Part shown: positions 17,107 to 25,394 of the stretch, in pieces | Layout of the letters: every line of letters begins with the position of its first letter | Numbering within the stretch: the stretch's first letter is position 1 | DNA from: Bradyrhizobium lablabi | Lineage (GTDB): Bacteria > Pseudomonadota > Alphaproteobacteria > Rhizobiales > Xanthobacteraceae | Reading direction: 5' to 3' | NCBI RefSeq assembly: GCF_018131005.1 | Contig: NZ_JAFCJK010000006.1 | Location: forward strand, 496,001 to 560,000 | DNA: 64,000 nt | Notes under the pieces: model-generated | What the model was told of the DNA's origin: nothing | Databases searched by the model: none | What the model saw: only the letters and a program-made list of their open reading frames with translations | Translations under genes and position numbers: made by a program

Positions 17107-18150
17107 ATGAGTGCGCAGGACTTTGCGATGGCGGCCGAGGTCGGGGCGCGGCGGCGGCTTGGCGCGGCCGCGGCGCTGACCGCCCTCGTGGTGCTGCTGA
17201 TGGTGGTCTCGCTCGGCGTCGGGCCGGCGCGGCTGCCGTCGCTTGCGATCATCGAGGCGCTGTTCGGCGGCGGCAGCGACGTGGCGCAGGTGATCGTGCG
17301 CGAGATCCGCCTGCCGCGGACCATCCTGGCGTTCGCGATCGGCGGCATTTTGGGACTGTCGGGCGCGGCGCTGCAGGGACTCTTGCGCAATCCGCTGGCC
17401 TCGCCGTCGCTGTTCGGCGCGCCGCAATCGGCCGCGTTCGGCGCCGTGCTGGTGATCGCGCTCGGGCTCGCCGACGTGCGCTCCTACCTGCTGCCGGTCG
17501 CGGCGATCATCGCGGCTTTCGGCTCGGTGTTTGCCCTGCTCGTGATCGCCGGCCGCAATGCGGGCTTGCTGATCCTGATCCTCGCCGGGCTTGCGATCTC
17601 GAGCCTGGCGGGCGCCGCGACCGCGCTGGTGATGAACCTCTCCGCCAATCCCTTCGTGGCGCTGGAGATCGCGTTCTGGCTGCTCGGCTCGCTGGAGGAC
17701 CGCAGCTTCCAGCATGTGGCGCTCTCGGTGCCCTTCATCGCCGCGGGCGCCGTCATCCTGCTGAGTCAGGCCAGCGCGTTCCGGGCGCTGACGCTCGGCG
17801 AAGAAGCCGCGCAGAGCCTCGGCGTCGATGTCGCCCGGTTGCGGCTCTTCGTGATATCGGGCGTCGCGCTCGGCGTCGGTGGCGCGGTCGCCGTCACCGG
17901 CACGATCGGGTTCATTGGCCTGGTCGCGCCGCATCTGGTGCGGCCCCTGGTCGGCCACGACCCGGCGCGGCTGTTGGTGCCGAGCGCGCTCGCGGGCTCG
18001 GCACTGCTGCTTGCGGCCGATATCGCGGTGCGGATCATCCCCTCGACTTCGGACATCAAGGTCGGCGTCCTGACCTCGATCATCGGCGTGCCGTTCTTCC
18101 TCTATTTGATCATGCGCGAGCGCCGCGCGCTCGGCGGAGGCGTCGCATGA
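17107..18150 (+). CDS. btuC: FecCD/BtuC-type ABC transporter permease
   Basis: A 347-residue inner-membrane permease with about ten helices. Family motifs include REIRLPRTILAFAIGGILGL, LQGLLRNPLASPSLFG, the coupling-helix region GEEAAQSLGVDVARLR, and GFIGLVAPHLVRPLVGHD. The family carries ferric siderophores, haem or cobalamin. Position next to a riboswitch-controlled btuB argues for cobalamin, though the riboswitch itself points away from this gene. The stop overlaps the ATPase start (ATGA). No periplasmic binding protein (btuF) is nearby. Confidence 0.85.
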   Translation: MSAQDFAMAAEVGARRRLGAAAALTALVVLLMVVSLGVGPARLPSLAIIEALFGGGSDVAQVIVREIRLPRTILAFAIGGILGLSGAALQGLLRNPLASPSLFGAPQSAAFGAVLVIALGLADVRSYLLPVAAIIAAFGSVFALLVIAGRNAGLLILILAGLAISSLAGAATALVMNLSANPFVALEIAFWLLGSLEDRSFQHVALSVPFIAAGAVILLSQASAFRALTLGEEAAQSLGVDVARLRLFVISGVALGVGGAVAVTGTIGFIGLVAPHLVRPLVGHDPARLLVPSALAGSALLLAADIAVRIIPSTSDIKVGVLTSIIGVPFFLYLIMRERRALGGGVA

Positions 18151-18920
18151 CGCTGTTGAGGGCGACAAATCTCGACGCATCGCTCGGCGGCCGCAAGGTG
18201 CTCCGCGCCATCTCGCTGTCGCTGTCGTCGGGGCATCTGGTCGCGCTCGTCGGCCCGAACGGCGCCGGCAAGACCACGCTGTTGCGCGCGCTCGCAGGCT
18301 TGATTCCGTCCGGCGGCGGAATCGAGATCGGCGGCGTGGCGCTGTCGTCGCTGTCGCTGCGCGAGCGGGCGAAGCGCTTTGCCTATCTGCCGCAGGGGCA
18401 CATGGTGCACTGGCCGCTGCCGGCGCGCGACATCGTCGCCCTCGGCCGCTATCCGCATGGCGCGACCGATCCGGCGCGGCTGTCGCCGAAGGACATGGAG
18501 GCGGTGCTGCGGGCGATGCAGACCGTCGATGTCACCGAATTCGGCGATCGCCGTGTCACCGAGCTCTCCGGCGGCGAACGCAGCCGCGTTGCGCTGGCGC
18601 GCGTGCTCGCGGTGGAAGCGCCCGTCATCCTCGCCGACGAGCCGACCGCCTCGCTCGACCCGCGCCATCAGATCGACGTGATGCAGAACCTGCGCAGCGT
18701 CGCCGACAAGGGCGTGCTGGTGATCGTGGTGACCCACGATCTCGGGCTCGCCGCGCGCTTTGCCGACCATGTGCTGGTGCTTTGCGAGGGCCGGCTGGCG
18801 TCGCAGGGCGCGCCGGCGGAGGCGCTGTCGGACGCCGTGATGGCCGATGTGTTCCGGATCAGCGCCTATCGCGCCGAATACCGCAGCGAGGCCGTGATCG
18901 TGCCGTGGGCCGATGCCTGA
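18147..18920 (+). CDS. btuD: ABC transporter ATP-binding protein, BtuD/FecE-like
   Basis: A 257-residue ATPase with Walker A GPNGAGKTT, signature LSGGERSRVALARVL, Walker B VILADEPTASLDP and switch VVTHDLG. The Q-loop region reads RFAYLPQGHMVHWPLPARDIV. It belongs with FecCD-type permeases and overlaps the btuC-like gene by four bases. It should energise corrinoid import across the inner membrane together with BtuC. Confidence 0.88.
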   Translation: MTLLRATNLDASLGGRKVLRAISLSLSSGHLVALVGPNGAGKTTLLRALAGLIPSGGGIEIGGVALSSLSLRERAKRFAYLPQGHMVHWPLPARDIVALGRYPHGATDPARLSPKDMEAVLRAMQTVDVTEFGDRRVTELSGGERSRVALARVLAVEAPVILADEPTASLDPRHQIDVMQNLRSVADKGVLVIVVTHDLGLAARFADHVLVLCEGRLASQGAPAEALSDAVMADVFRISAYRAEYRSEAVIVPWADA

Positions 18921-18930
18921 GGCCGCGGCT

Positions 18931-19000
18931 TAGAGCGTTTTCGAGCGAAGTGGAAACCGGTTCGCGTGAAGAAAACGCGTCAAAACAAGAATCTAGAGCC
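18931..19000. repeat. Dispersed repeat (GCGTTTTCGAGCGAA family), copy 1
   Basis: This 70-base unit, AGAGCGTTTTCGAGCGAA through AACAAGAATCTAGAGC, is closely matched at 53701-53760 in the same window. I recognise it as a common intergenic element of Bradyrhizobium-type genomes. It lies directly after the btuD stop. Confidence 0.75.
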
Positions 19001-19034
19001 CCGTTCCGATTCCGTCGGAACGAAAAGGGCTCTA
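18993..19034. terminator. Inverted repeat between btuD and persulfide dioxygenase genes
   Basis: CTAGAGCC at 18993-19000 pairs with GGCTCTAG at 19027-19034, and CGTTCCG pairs with CGGAACG inside, forming a strong hairpin. The TAG stop of the minus-strand gene sits in the right arm. Convergent transcripts end here, so a bidirectional termination role is likely; there is no long T run. Confidence 0.5.
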
Positions 19035-20072
19035 GCCCGTCACCACCGGCCCGCCGGCTTTCTTCCAGGCATCGATGCCGCCTTCGATGTGGGCCGTGTT
19101 TTCCAGCCCGGCCTTCTTCGCGGCCGCCACCGCCATCGCCGAACGCTCGCCGAAGGCGCAGAAGAACACCACGCGGCGGCCGGTCGCGGCGGCGACCTCG
19201 CGCAGCATGCCGCCGGGCATCAGGCTTTCGCCGATGCCGGGATAGGGGGCGTGCAGTGCACCCGCGAGCGTGCCGTGCTTGGCCCGTTCGCCGCTTTCGC
19301 GCAAATCCACCAGCAGGATGTCGGGCCGTCCGAGGCCCGCAATGGCGTCGCGCGCGGTCAACGACAGCCCCTGCTTGGCGAGTTCGTCCTGATGCAGGCC
19401 GACATGCATGTTGGCGGGAACCGCAACGTCCATCATTTTCGGGTTGGGCAAATGGAGGTTGTTCATCATCTCGACATAGTCGTCGATCGACTTCACCTGC
19501 AGGCGCGGATTGTAGCGCCTTTCCTCGCCGATCGTGGACACAGTATCGCCCTTGTAGTCATGGGCGGGGAACACCATCGTCTCGTCAGGCAGTTTCAACA
19601 GGCGATTGAAGATCGAATCATACTGCTCCCGCGCGCTGCCGTTCTGGAAGTCGGTGCGGCCGGTGCCGCGGATCAGCAGCGTGTCACCGGTGAAGACGCG
19701 GTCGCCCATCAGGTAGCTGTAGGAATCGTCGGTATGGCCCGGCGTGTACATCGCTTCCAGGCACAGGCCCTCGATCGTCACCTTGTCGCCGTCGGAAACC
19801 CGCATCGACACCACGTCGGCCTTGCTCTGCTCGCCCATGATGGTGATGCATTGGGTGCGGTCGCGCAGCTCGCCGAGACCGGTGATGTGGTCGGCATGCA
19901 GATGCGTATCGACCGCCTTCACCAGCCGCAAGTCGAGTTCCTGCAGCAATTTGCAGTAGCGGTCGGCTTTCTCCAGCACGGGATCGAGGATCAGAGCCTC
20001 GCCGCCGGCGCGGCTCGCGAGCAGATAGCTATAGGTGCCCGAGACGCTGTCGAAGAGCTGACGAAAGATCAT
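19032..20072 (-). CDS. Persulfide dioxygenase-rhodanese fusion (Blh/ETHE1-like)
   Basis: A 346-residue two-domain protein. Residues 1-235 are a metallo-beta-lactamase fold with the THLHADH motif (about residue 57), then TPGHTDDSYSY and VFTGDTLLIRGTGRTDFQNG, matching ETHE1-type glutathione persulfide dioxygenases. Residues 250-346 are a rhodanese domain with active-site loop CAFGER (catalytic Cys, six-residue loop). The natural partner activities are oxidation of persulfide sulfur to sulfite and sulfur transfer to thiosulfate. The gene lies downstream of the sox cluster on the same strand, so it probably handles sulfane sulfur generated during thiosulfate or sulfide metabolism. Confidence 0.9.
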   Translation of the reverse strand: MIFRQLFDSVSGTYSYLLASRAGGEALILDPVLEKADRYCKLLQELDLRLVKAVDTHLHADHITGLGELRDRTQCITIMGEQSKADVVSMRVSDGDKVTIEGLCLEAMYTPGHTDDSYSYLMGDRVFTGDTLLIRGTGRTDFQNGSAREQYDSIFNRLLKLPDETMVFPAHDYKGDTVSTIGEERRYNPRLQVKSIDDYVEMMNNLHLPNPKMMDVAVPANMHVGLHQDELAKQGLSLTARDAIAGLGRPDILLVDLRESGERAKHGTLAGALHAPYPGIGESLMPGGMLREVAAATGRRVVFFCAFGERSAMAVAAAKKAGLENTAHIEGGIDAWKKAGGPVVTG

Positions 20073-20171
20073 GACGGCTTACCTATTCTCTGAAGTCTAT
20101 CCTGCATAGGACAGTATTCTATAGGAAGTGCCGTCTCAAACCAAAATCATCCCCGCGTGATGCCGACTCGC

Positions 20172-21920
20172 TCAACCGAGCCTGGCAATGCCCGGATTGC
20201 CCTCGACACCGTTCAGCGTCACGCCCGGCGCATCGCGGTTCGGCGGACGGCCCGCGCGCAGATGCCTTGCGACGATATCCCAGACCGGCGCGCCGCTCTG
20301 TTCGTTGACCGAGGCCCAGCCCGCGACCCTGTAGCGCTTGCCGGCTTCGAGATGCCGGCCGTTCCTGAGCTTGAGCTCGGAAATGCGCTTCCCGATGCTC
20401 TCCGCCGGCGTGCAGGCATAGGCAAGGCCGCCGACCCGGACCATGTCGCCGCCCTGCTGGTGATAGGGGTCGGCATTGAAGAGGTTGTCGCAAACGTCTT
20501 CCAGCACATCCTTGATCTGGCTGCCGGTCATGGTCGCGACATAGGTCTCCGGATAGGTGATCGCGGTTTCCGCCAGCACGTCTTCCATGGTGAGCGGCTG
20601 GCCGGCGAGCGCGGTGGGGCCCCAGCGGAAGCCTGGCGACAGCGCGATCTCGGAATCGAGCTCGTTCAACAGCGCGTCACAGATCAGTTGATCCATGGTG
20701 CCGGAGAAGTTACCGCGGCGGTAGAGCAGGTGATCGGCGGTGGCGAGCTTGTCGCTCCAGTCGGTCACGTGCGGCTCGCGCACCCTGTCGATCAGCGCCT
20801 GCATCGTGGAATCGGGCTTCAGCAGCTCTGAAAATACCGGCAGCAAGCGGTAGCGCACATTGGCGACCTTGCCCCGTGTCAGCTCCAGATCAAGCACGGC
20901 GAGGAATTTACCGTTCGAGCCGGCATTGGTGACGAGCGTCACGCCGCCGGCATTGGTCACCGTGATCGGCAGCGGGATCGCATCATGGGTGTGGCCGCCG
21001 AGGATCACGTCGATGCCGGTGACGCGGCTTGCGAGCTTGAGGTCGACGTCCATGCCGTTGTGCGACAGCAGGATCACGGCGTCGACCTTGTCGGTGTTGC
21101 GATGGCTGTCGACGAGCTTCTGCAGCTCCTCGTCGCGGATGCCGAACCTCCAGTCCGGCGTGAAGCGCCTCGGATGCGCGATCGGAACGTAGGGAAAGGC
21201 CTGGCCGATGATCGCGATGCGGAAGCCGGCGATCTCCTTGATGACGGAGGGCCTGAACACACGCCCCGACGCCGGATCGAACGCCTTGGCGTCGTTGAAC
21301 GCGGCTTCGTCGGTCAGGAACACGTTCTGCGCCAGGAACTCTCCCTTGAAGCGGGAGAGATTGTCGCGCAGCACCTGTTCGCCATAGGTGAATTCCCAAT
21401 GCCCGGTCATCGCCTCGATGCCAAGCAGATTGGCGGCCTCCACCATGTCGGCGCCCTTCACGGTATTGGCGAGCCCGGTGCCCTGCCAGAGGTCGCCGCC
21501 GTCGAGCAGCAGCGAACGGCGCTCGCCGACATCGGCGCGAAGCTTGTCGACCAGTGTTTTCAGATGGGCGAAGCCGCCCAGCTTGCCGAAGCGGCCGGCG
21601 GCCTTCTCGAACTCGACGCAGGTGAAGGCATAGGCATCGGCGCTATCGGGCCGAATGCCGAAGCGATCGAGGAAGGCCTTGCCGACCAGGTGCGGCGGCT
21701 GGCCTGCCATCGCGCCGACGCCGAGATTGACGCTGGGCTCGCGGAAGAATACCGGCTTGAGCTGCGCATGGGTGTCGGTGATGTGCAGGATCCGCGCATT
21801 GCCGAAGCGTTCCAGATCGTAGACGCCCGGCGTATCCGCGGCGCGCGCGCGGCGCGGCAGGCCCGCCGTCAGCGTCGCCGCGGCCGTCGCTGCGAGAAGG
21901 TCCCGGCGGCGGATACTCAT
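20172..21920 (-). CDS. soxB: Thiosulfohydrolase SoxB
   Basis: A 582-residue periplasmic enzyme of the 5'-nucleotidase/metallophosphatase superfamily. It has a Tat signal (IRRRDLLAATAAATLTAGLP), the di-manganese site motifs HITDTHAQ, LLDGGDLWQGTG and GGHTHD, and the GHWEFTYGEQ region typical of SoxB. It hydrolyses sulfate from the thiosulfate-derived cysteine adduct on SoxY. It is the last gene of the sox cluster, 94 bases after soxK. Confidence 0.95.
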   Translation of the reverse strand: MSIRRRDLLAATAAATLTAGLPRRARAADTPGVYDLERFGNARILHITDTHAQLKPVFFREPSVNLGVGAMAGQPPHLVGKAFLDRFGIRPDSADAYAFTCVEFEKAAGRFGKLGGFAHLKTLVDKLRADVGERRSLLLDGGDLWQGTGLANTVKGADMVEAANLLGIEAMTGHWEFTYGEQVLRDNLSRFKGEFLAQNVFLTDEAAFNDAKAFDPASGRVFRPSVIKEIAGFRIAIIGQAFPYVPIAHPRRFTPDWRFGIRDEELQKLVDSHRNTDKVDAVILLSHNGMDVDLKLASRVTGIDVILGGHTHDAIPLPITVTNAGGVTLVTNAGSNGKFLAVLDLELTRGKVANVRYRLLPVFSELLKPDSTMQALIDRVREPHVTDWSDKLATADHLLYRRGNFSGTMDQLICDALLNELDSEIALSPGFRWGPTALAGQPLTMEDVLAETAITYPETYVATMTGSQIKDVLEDVCDNLFNADPYHQQGGDMVRVGGLAYACTPAESIGKRISELKLRNGRHLEAGKRYRVAGWASVNEQSGAPVWDIVARHLRAGRPPNRDAPGVTLNGVEGNPGIARLG

Positions 21921-22014
21921 GGCTCTCTCCGCGCGGCCCGCCTAACCTCTCTCGCCGCAAGCGAGAGAGGGGGTGCAGTCGCTTTGCGGCGGCGGTTCGA
22001 TCCGATCTCCATCC

Positions 22015-22323
22015 CTAACGAATTTCCATGTCCTTCCAGCGTTCCTTCTCGCTGGTCGCCTGGAAGATCGATGCCCGGGCCAAGGCTTCCGCTTCCCTGG
22101 CCTGCGCCACCGCGGTGTCGAAATCGCCGGCGTCGCCGGCCTTTTTTGCGGCTGCGAGGGTGGCCGCGGTCGTCGTCCACTGGTTACGTAGCGCGCCCGC
22201 TTCCTTGTTCGCGGCTTCCGCCGCGGCAAAGGCCGCCTTGTAGTCGGTCTCGGAGGCGGCAAAGGCGGAACCCCCGTTTGCGATCAGCAGCGCCGCCGCT
22301 GCAAAGACTCTCGTCATCGTCAT
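22015..22323 (-). CDS. soxK: SoxXA-binding protein SoxK
   Basis: A 102-residue exported protein: signal peptide FAAAALLIANGGSAFAAS, then a helical, alanine-rich, charged domain (YKAAFAAAEAANKEAGALR to FDTAVAQAREAEALARAS). Size, composition and position between soxA and soxB match the SoxXA-binding subunit SoxK/SAXB, which stabilises and stimulates the SoxXA cytochrome. Its ATG overlaps the soxA stop by four bases (ATGA). Identification rests mainly on context and overall pattern. Confidence 0.8.
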   Translation of the reverse strand: MTMTRVFAAAALLIANGGSAFAASETDYKAAFAAAEAANKEAGALRNQWTTTAATLAAAKKAGDAGDFDTAVAQAREAEALARASIFQATSEKERWKDMEIR

Positions 22324-23180
22324 GGCCGCGCTCCCGGACCCGAGATCGGCAATCCGTTGCTCACGTAGGACAGGTAGTATTCGAGGTTGCGGTACTCGTC
22401 GTCCTGCGGATTGAGCGGCACGCCGCGGATCTGACTATTGCAGGTGGTGAAGCGCCGGCTGGTCGTACCCATGCCTGACCATTCCGAGCGATAGATCGGC
22501 ATCGCATTCAGGATGCCCAGCGCCGGCGCCAGCACCTCGGCGCGGATACGCTCGCCCGGGCTCTGCACATGGCAGGTGGCGCAGGAGAAATTGAGCTGGC
22601 CGCGCCGGGTGTAGAAATACTCCTTGCCCTTCTGGTAGGCCTCCAGTGCGCGCGGGTCGTTCGGGATCTTGATGTCCATAGGCTTGCCGCGCGACGTGTA
22701 GGCCATATAGGCGGTGAGCGCCGCCATCTCGTCCTTCACATAGGAGAACGGCGCTTCGCCATTGGCTTCTCGGCAGCGGTTCAGCGCGAGCTCGAGCGTG
22801 ATGACCTTGCCTTCCTTCTCGTCGAAATAGGGATAGTTCTGGCGGATGCCGATGCCCTTGTTCGGGAAGCAGTCCGCGTAGCTCTTGCCGTTCTTGAACG
22901 GCTTCGCGAACATCTCCTTGCCCGCTTCGAGCGCGAATTCGTATGGCGGAAACTCCTCCTTCTCTTCCCACTGCCGGTGCAGGTCCTCACTCATCGAATA
23001 GGGACCGTTGACGAAATCCTTAAGCGTCACCTTGGGGAATTTGTCGGTGAAGAACTTCTTGAATGCGTTCGCATCCGCCACGGGATCGACGGAATCGGCC
23101 GCGTGCGCGGCGGGCGCAAAGGCCAGCAGGCCGAACGCGACCGCGGCGGACGCCGCATGAATTGCGAGACGTAGGATCAT
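22320..23180 (-). CDS. soxA: SoxA, L-cysteine S-thiosulfotransferase cytochrome subunit
   Basis: A 286-residue periplasmic c-type cytochrome with signal peptide (LAFAPAAHAAD). There is one haem site, FSCATCHVQ, near residue 204, and the active-site cysteine in TTCNSQIRG. The first domain keeps isolated cysteines (YADCFPN, NRCREA) but no CxxCH, so this is the mono-haem type of SoxA, with a probable disulfide in place of the first haem. With SoxX it couples thiosulfate to the SoxY cysteine. The start overlaps soxZ by ATGA. Confidence 0.95.
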   Translation of the reverse strand: MILRLAIHAASAAVAFGLLAFAPAAHAADSVDPVADANAFKKFFTDKFPKVTLKDFVNGPYSMSEDLHRQWEEKEEFPPYEFALEAGKEMFAKPFKNGKSYADCFPNKGIGIRQNYPYFDEKEGKVITLELALNRCREANGEAPFSYVKDEMAALTAYMAYTSRGKPMDIKIPNDPRALEAYQKGKEYFYTRRGQLNFSCATCHVQSPGERIRAEVLAPALGILNAMPIYRSEWSGMGTTSRRFTTCNSQIRGVPLNPQDDEYRNLEYYLSYVSNGLPISGPGARP

Positions 23181-23488
23181 TGAATCTTTGCCGTGGTAGC
23201 GTCGGTCGCGCCCTTGTTGTCGATCCAGGCGATCTTCAGATCGTCGCCCTTCTTGCCGTTCTTGAAGGCGAACTTGACATACGGGTCCTTGGAGACGCCG
23301 CTACCCCAGTCGGCAATGAACACCGCCTTGCCACCATGTTCGAAGGTCAATTGCTGGATGTAGTGCGGCGGAATGATCTCGCCCTTGGCGTCCTTGACGT
23401 AGCCGGTATCCATCGGGTGCTGGATCAGCACCTGCACTTCTGTGGTCTCGCCGTTTGACGTGGCGCGCACGCGAATGGTTGAAGCCAT
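23177..23488 (-). CDS. soxZ: Sulfur-carrier partner SoxZ
   Basis: A 103-residue protein with the SoxZ immunoglobulin-like fold; recognisable blocks are VQVLIQHPMDTGYVKDAKG and PPHYIQQLTFEHGG. It has no signal peptide, as usual, and is exported as a complex with Tat-targeted SoxY. SoxYZ carries the pathway intermediates. It lies 18 bases downstream of soxY and overlaps soxA. Confidence 0.95.
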   Translation of the reverse strand: MASTIRVRATSNGETTEVQVLIQHPMDTGYVKDAKGEIIPPHYIQQLTFEHGGKAVFIADWGSGVSKDPYVKFAFKNGKKGDDLKIAWIDNKGATDATTAKIQ

Positions 23489-23506
23489 TTGACTCCTCCT
23501 GATGAC

Positions 23507-24004
23507 CTAGCCGCCGCAGCCGCCGACGGTGACCTTGACTTCCTTGGTGGCGCTGTAGAGCTTGCCGCCGGCCTCGACGATCACGGTCAGGTTGCTGGTC
23601 TTCGCCATCTTGATGCGGTTGGACACGCTCGGCAGCGTGCCGTCCGGGATCCGGTACGAGGCGACCAGCGCGACCGGGTTCTCGCTGACCAGGAACGAGA
23701 TCGAGGTGACGCCGGTAAGCGTCGTGATGGCGGAGACAGGCACGACAGCGCCATTCTCGGCGATCTCGGGCGCATCCATCTTCACCTGGTCGGATGGCTC
23801 GGCGGTCCGGCCACCATAGAGCGCCTTGATCGCGTCGGCCTCGTTCTTCTGCTTGAATGCCTCTTCCGGATATTTGTCGTTCGCTGCCGCCAGCGCCTGC
23901 GGCACGTCTAAGGGAAGGACGCCGAGGCCGATCAGCGCGGCGACGCCCGCGCCCTTCAGCACCAGCCGGCGCGTCGCCGAAAATTCACGGTCCGTAATGT
24001 TCAT
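23507..24004 (-). CDS. soxY: Sulfur-carrier protein SoxY
   Basis: A 165-residue protein with a twin-arginine signal (SATRRLVLKGAG) and the diagnostic C-terminal tail VTVGGCGG, whose cysteine carries thiosulfate, sulfane and polysulfide intermediates on a swinging arm. The ATG at 24004 is followed in order by soxZ, soxA, soxK and soxB. Confidence 0.95.
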   Translation of the reverse strand: MNITDREFSATRRLVLKGAGVAALIGLGVLPLDVPQALAAANDKYPEEAFKQKNEADAIKALYGGRTAEPSDQVKMDAPEIAENGAVVPVSAITTLTGVTSISFLVSENPVALVASYRIPDGTLPSVSNRIKMAKTSNLTVIVEAGGKLYSATKEVKVTVGGCGG

Positions 24005-24037
24005 CTAGCAAATCTCCAAAAAAAGTTCGCCGCGTCG

Positions 24038-24457
24038 TCACAATGTCTGCAGAAAATCCACCACCGCGTTGATCTCCTTTTCGGACAGGATCCGGTTTCG
24101 CCCGAACGGAGGCATCACCGTCAGCGGATTGCGCTTGGTTTCGTCTGACACGATCGCGATCAGATCGTCGCGGCTGTATCTGCTTTTGAGATCGGATAGT
24201 TCCGGGCCGATCGTGCCGGGCAGGTCGCCGCCCTTGATAACGTGACAGGTCAGGCAGTTCCCCTTGGCGCGGTCGAAGGCGAGTTTCTGCCCCTCGGCGA
24301 TGGATTGGGCCTGAACGGCGGACGCCGTCAGTATAGGATACGTCAGCAGCGCCAGCACGAGGGATGGCTTGGAGAACCTGGCGATCAAAGGCGCTTTCAC
24401 GGACTTAAATCTCGATGATCCTGTCGCAGTATAGGGTGTGAAAAGCACAAAGGCCAT
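24038..24457 (-). CDS. soxX: SoxX, mono-haem c-type cytochrome
   Basis: A class I cytochrome c subunit of up to 139 residues with one haem site (NCLTCHVIKGGDLPG) and the distal methionine ligand in VMPPFGRN. It forms SoxXA with SoxA. The ATG at 24457 gives a rather long, basic N-terminus with a weak ribosome binding site; a GTG at 24402 would give a cleaner signal peptide (APLIARFSKPSLVLALL to SAVQAQ) and may be the true start. It is the first gene of the sox cluster, divergent from the DUF938 gene. Confidence 0.9.
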   Translation of the reverse strand: MAFVLFTPYTATGSSRFKSVKAPLIARFSKPSLVLALLTYPILTASAVQAQSIAEGQKLAFDRAKGNCLTCHVIKGGDLPGTIGPELSDLKSRYSRDDLIAIVSDETKRNPLTVMPPFGRNRILSEKEINAVVDFLQTL

Positions 24458-24589
24458 CGGCTGGCAATGTCGGGAATGATTGCTGCGGCGACGCCGGTTT
24501 GGGTGTCAATGCGCTGCATGTTTCCGGCGGTTTGTGCGCCTTTTCCCCGTCATAGTCGTGCGGTTGAGATAGTCTGACAGGAGACTGCC

Positions 24590-25264
24590 ATGGCGGAATA
24601 TGTGGTGGAGTTCGGCAAGGACGGCCAACCGGTGGAAGCCGACGGGCGGCTCGATGCAGCCGCGTTCCACCGCAACCATCAGCCAATTTGGGATGTGCTC
24701 AAAGGCTTCCTCGCCGGCCGGTCGGGCGACGTGCTGGAGGCCGGCAGCGGCACCGGACAGCATGTCGTGTATTTCGCCGGTCATACGCCCGGCATCAGCT
24801 GGTGGCCGAGCGATTTCCAGGACTCCCATCTCAGGAGCATCGAGGCGTGGCGTGTGCATTCCGGCCTCGCCAATATCCGCCCGCCGCAGCGGATCGATTT
24901 GTCTGATCCCGCCTGGTCGCCCGCGCCGCCAGAGGGCAGCGGTCCCGACAAACTGCTCGCGATCTTTTGCGCCAATGTGATCCACATTGCGCCCTGGCCG
25001 GTCGCCGAAGGCCTGTTCGCCGGCGCCGCGCGCCATTTGCGCGCGGATGGACGACTGTTCCTCTATGGCCCGTTCAAGCGCGACGGCAAGCACACCGCGC
25101 TCAGTAACGCCGTGTTCGACACCTCCTTGCGCGAGCGCGATGCCGAATGGGGCGTGCGCGATATTACTGATCTCGAAAAGCTTGCGGAGGGAGTCGGCCT
25201 GAGATTGGCGGATACCTTCGAGATGCCCGCCAACAACATGATCCTGATGTTTGCGCGGCGATAG
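24590..25264 (+). CDS. DUF938 family SAM-dependent methyltransferase
   Basis: A 224-residue predicted methyltransferase of the DUF938 family. The characteristic FHRNHQPIWDVL lies near residue 28, the SAM motif is VLEAGSGTGQHVVYFA, and the family-typical ICANVIHI-like strand appears as IFCANVIHIAPW. The ATG at 24590 has CAGGAGA nine bases upstream. The substrate is unknown. It is divergent from soxX with 132 bases between, so the two promoters share that gap; a functional link with sulfur oxidation is not shown. Confidence 0.88.
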   Translation: MAEYVVEFGKDGQPVEADGRLDAAAFHRNHQPIWDVLKGFLAGRSGDVLEAGSGTGQHVVYFAGHTPGISWWPSDFQDSHLRSIEAWRVHSGLANIRPPQRIDLSDPAWSPAPPEGSGPDKLLAIFCANVIHIAPWPVAEGLFAGAARHLRADGRLFLYGPFKRDGKHTALSNAVFDTSLRERDAEWGVRDITDLEKLAEGVGLRLADTFEMPANNMILMFARR

Positions 25265-25394
25265 CTGCACTCAGGCGTCGCGGTCGATCCGGCAGGCGCA
25301 GGGCAGGCTAGCAGGGCGCAATCGGCCGCTCGCGAAAGGTGAAGATGGCGGATTGCGTTTCGCTGAGCCTCCCTGCAGGCTGCGCAAACGCAAT

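Noticed and set aside
20085..20140. TCCTGCATAGGA partial dyad upstream of the persulfide dioxygenase gene as a BigR/SqrR-type operator
   Set aside because: Arms of only four bases and no match to a site I can state with confidence.
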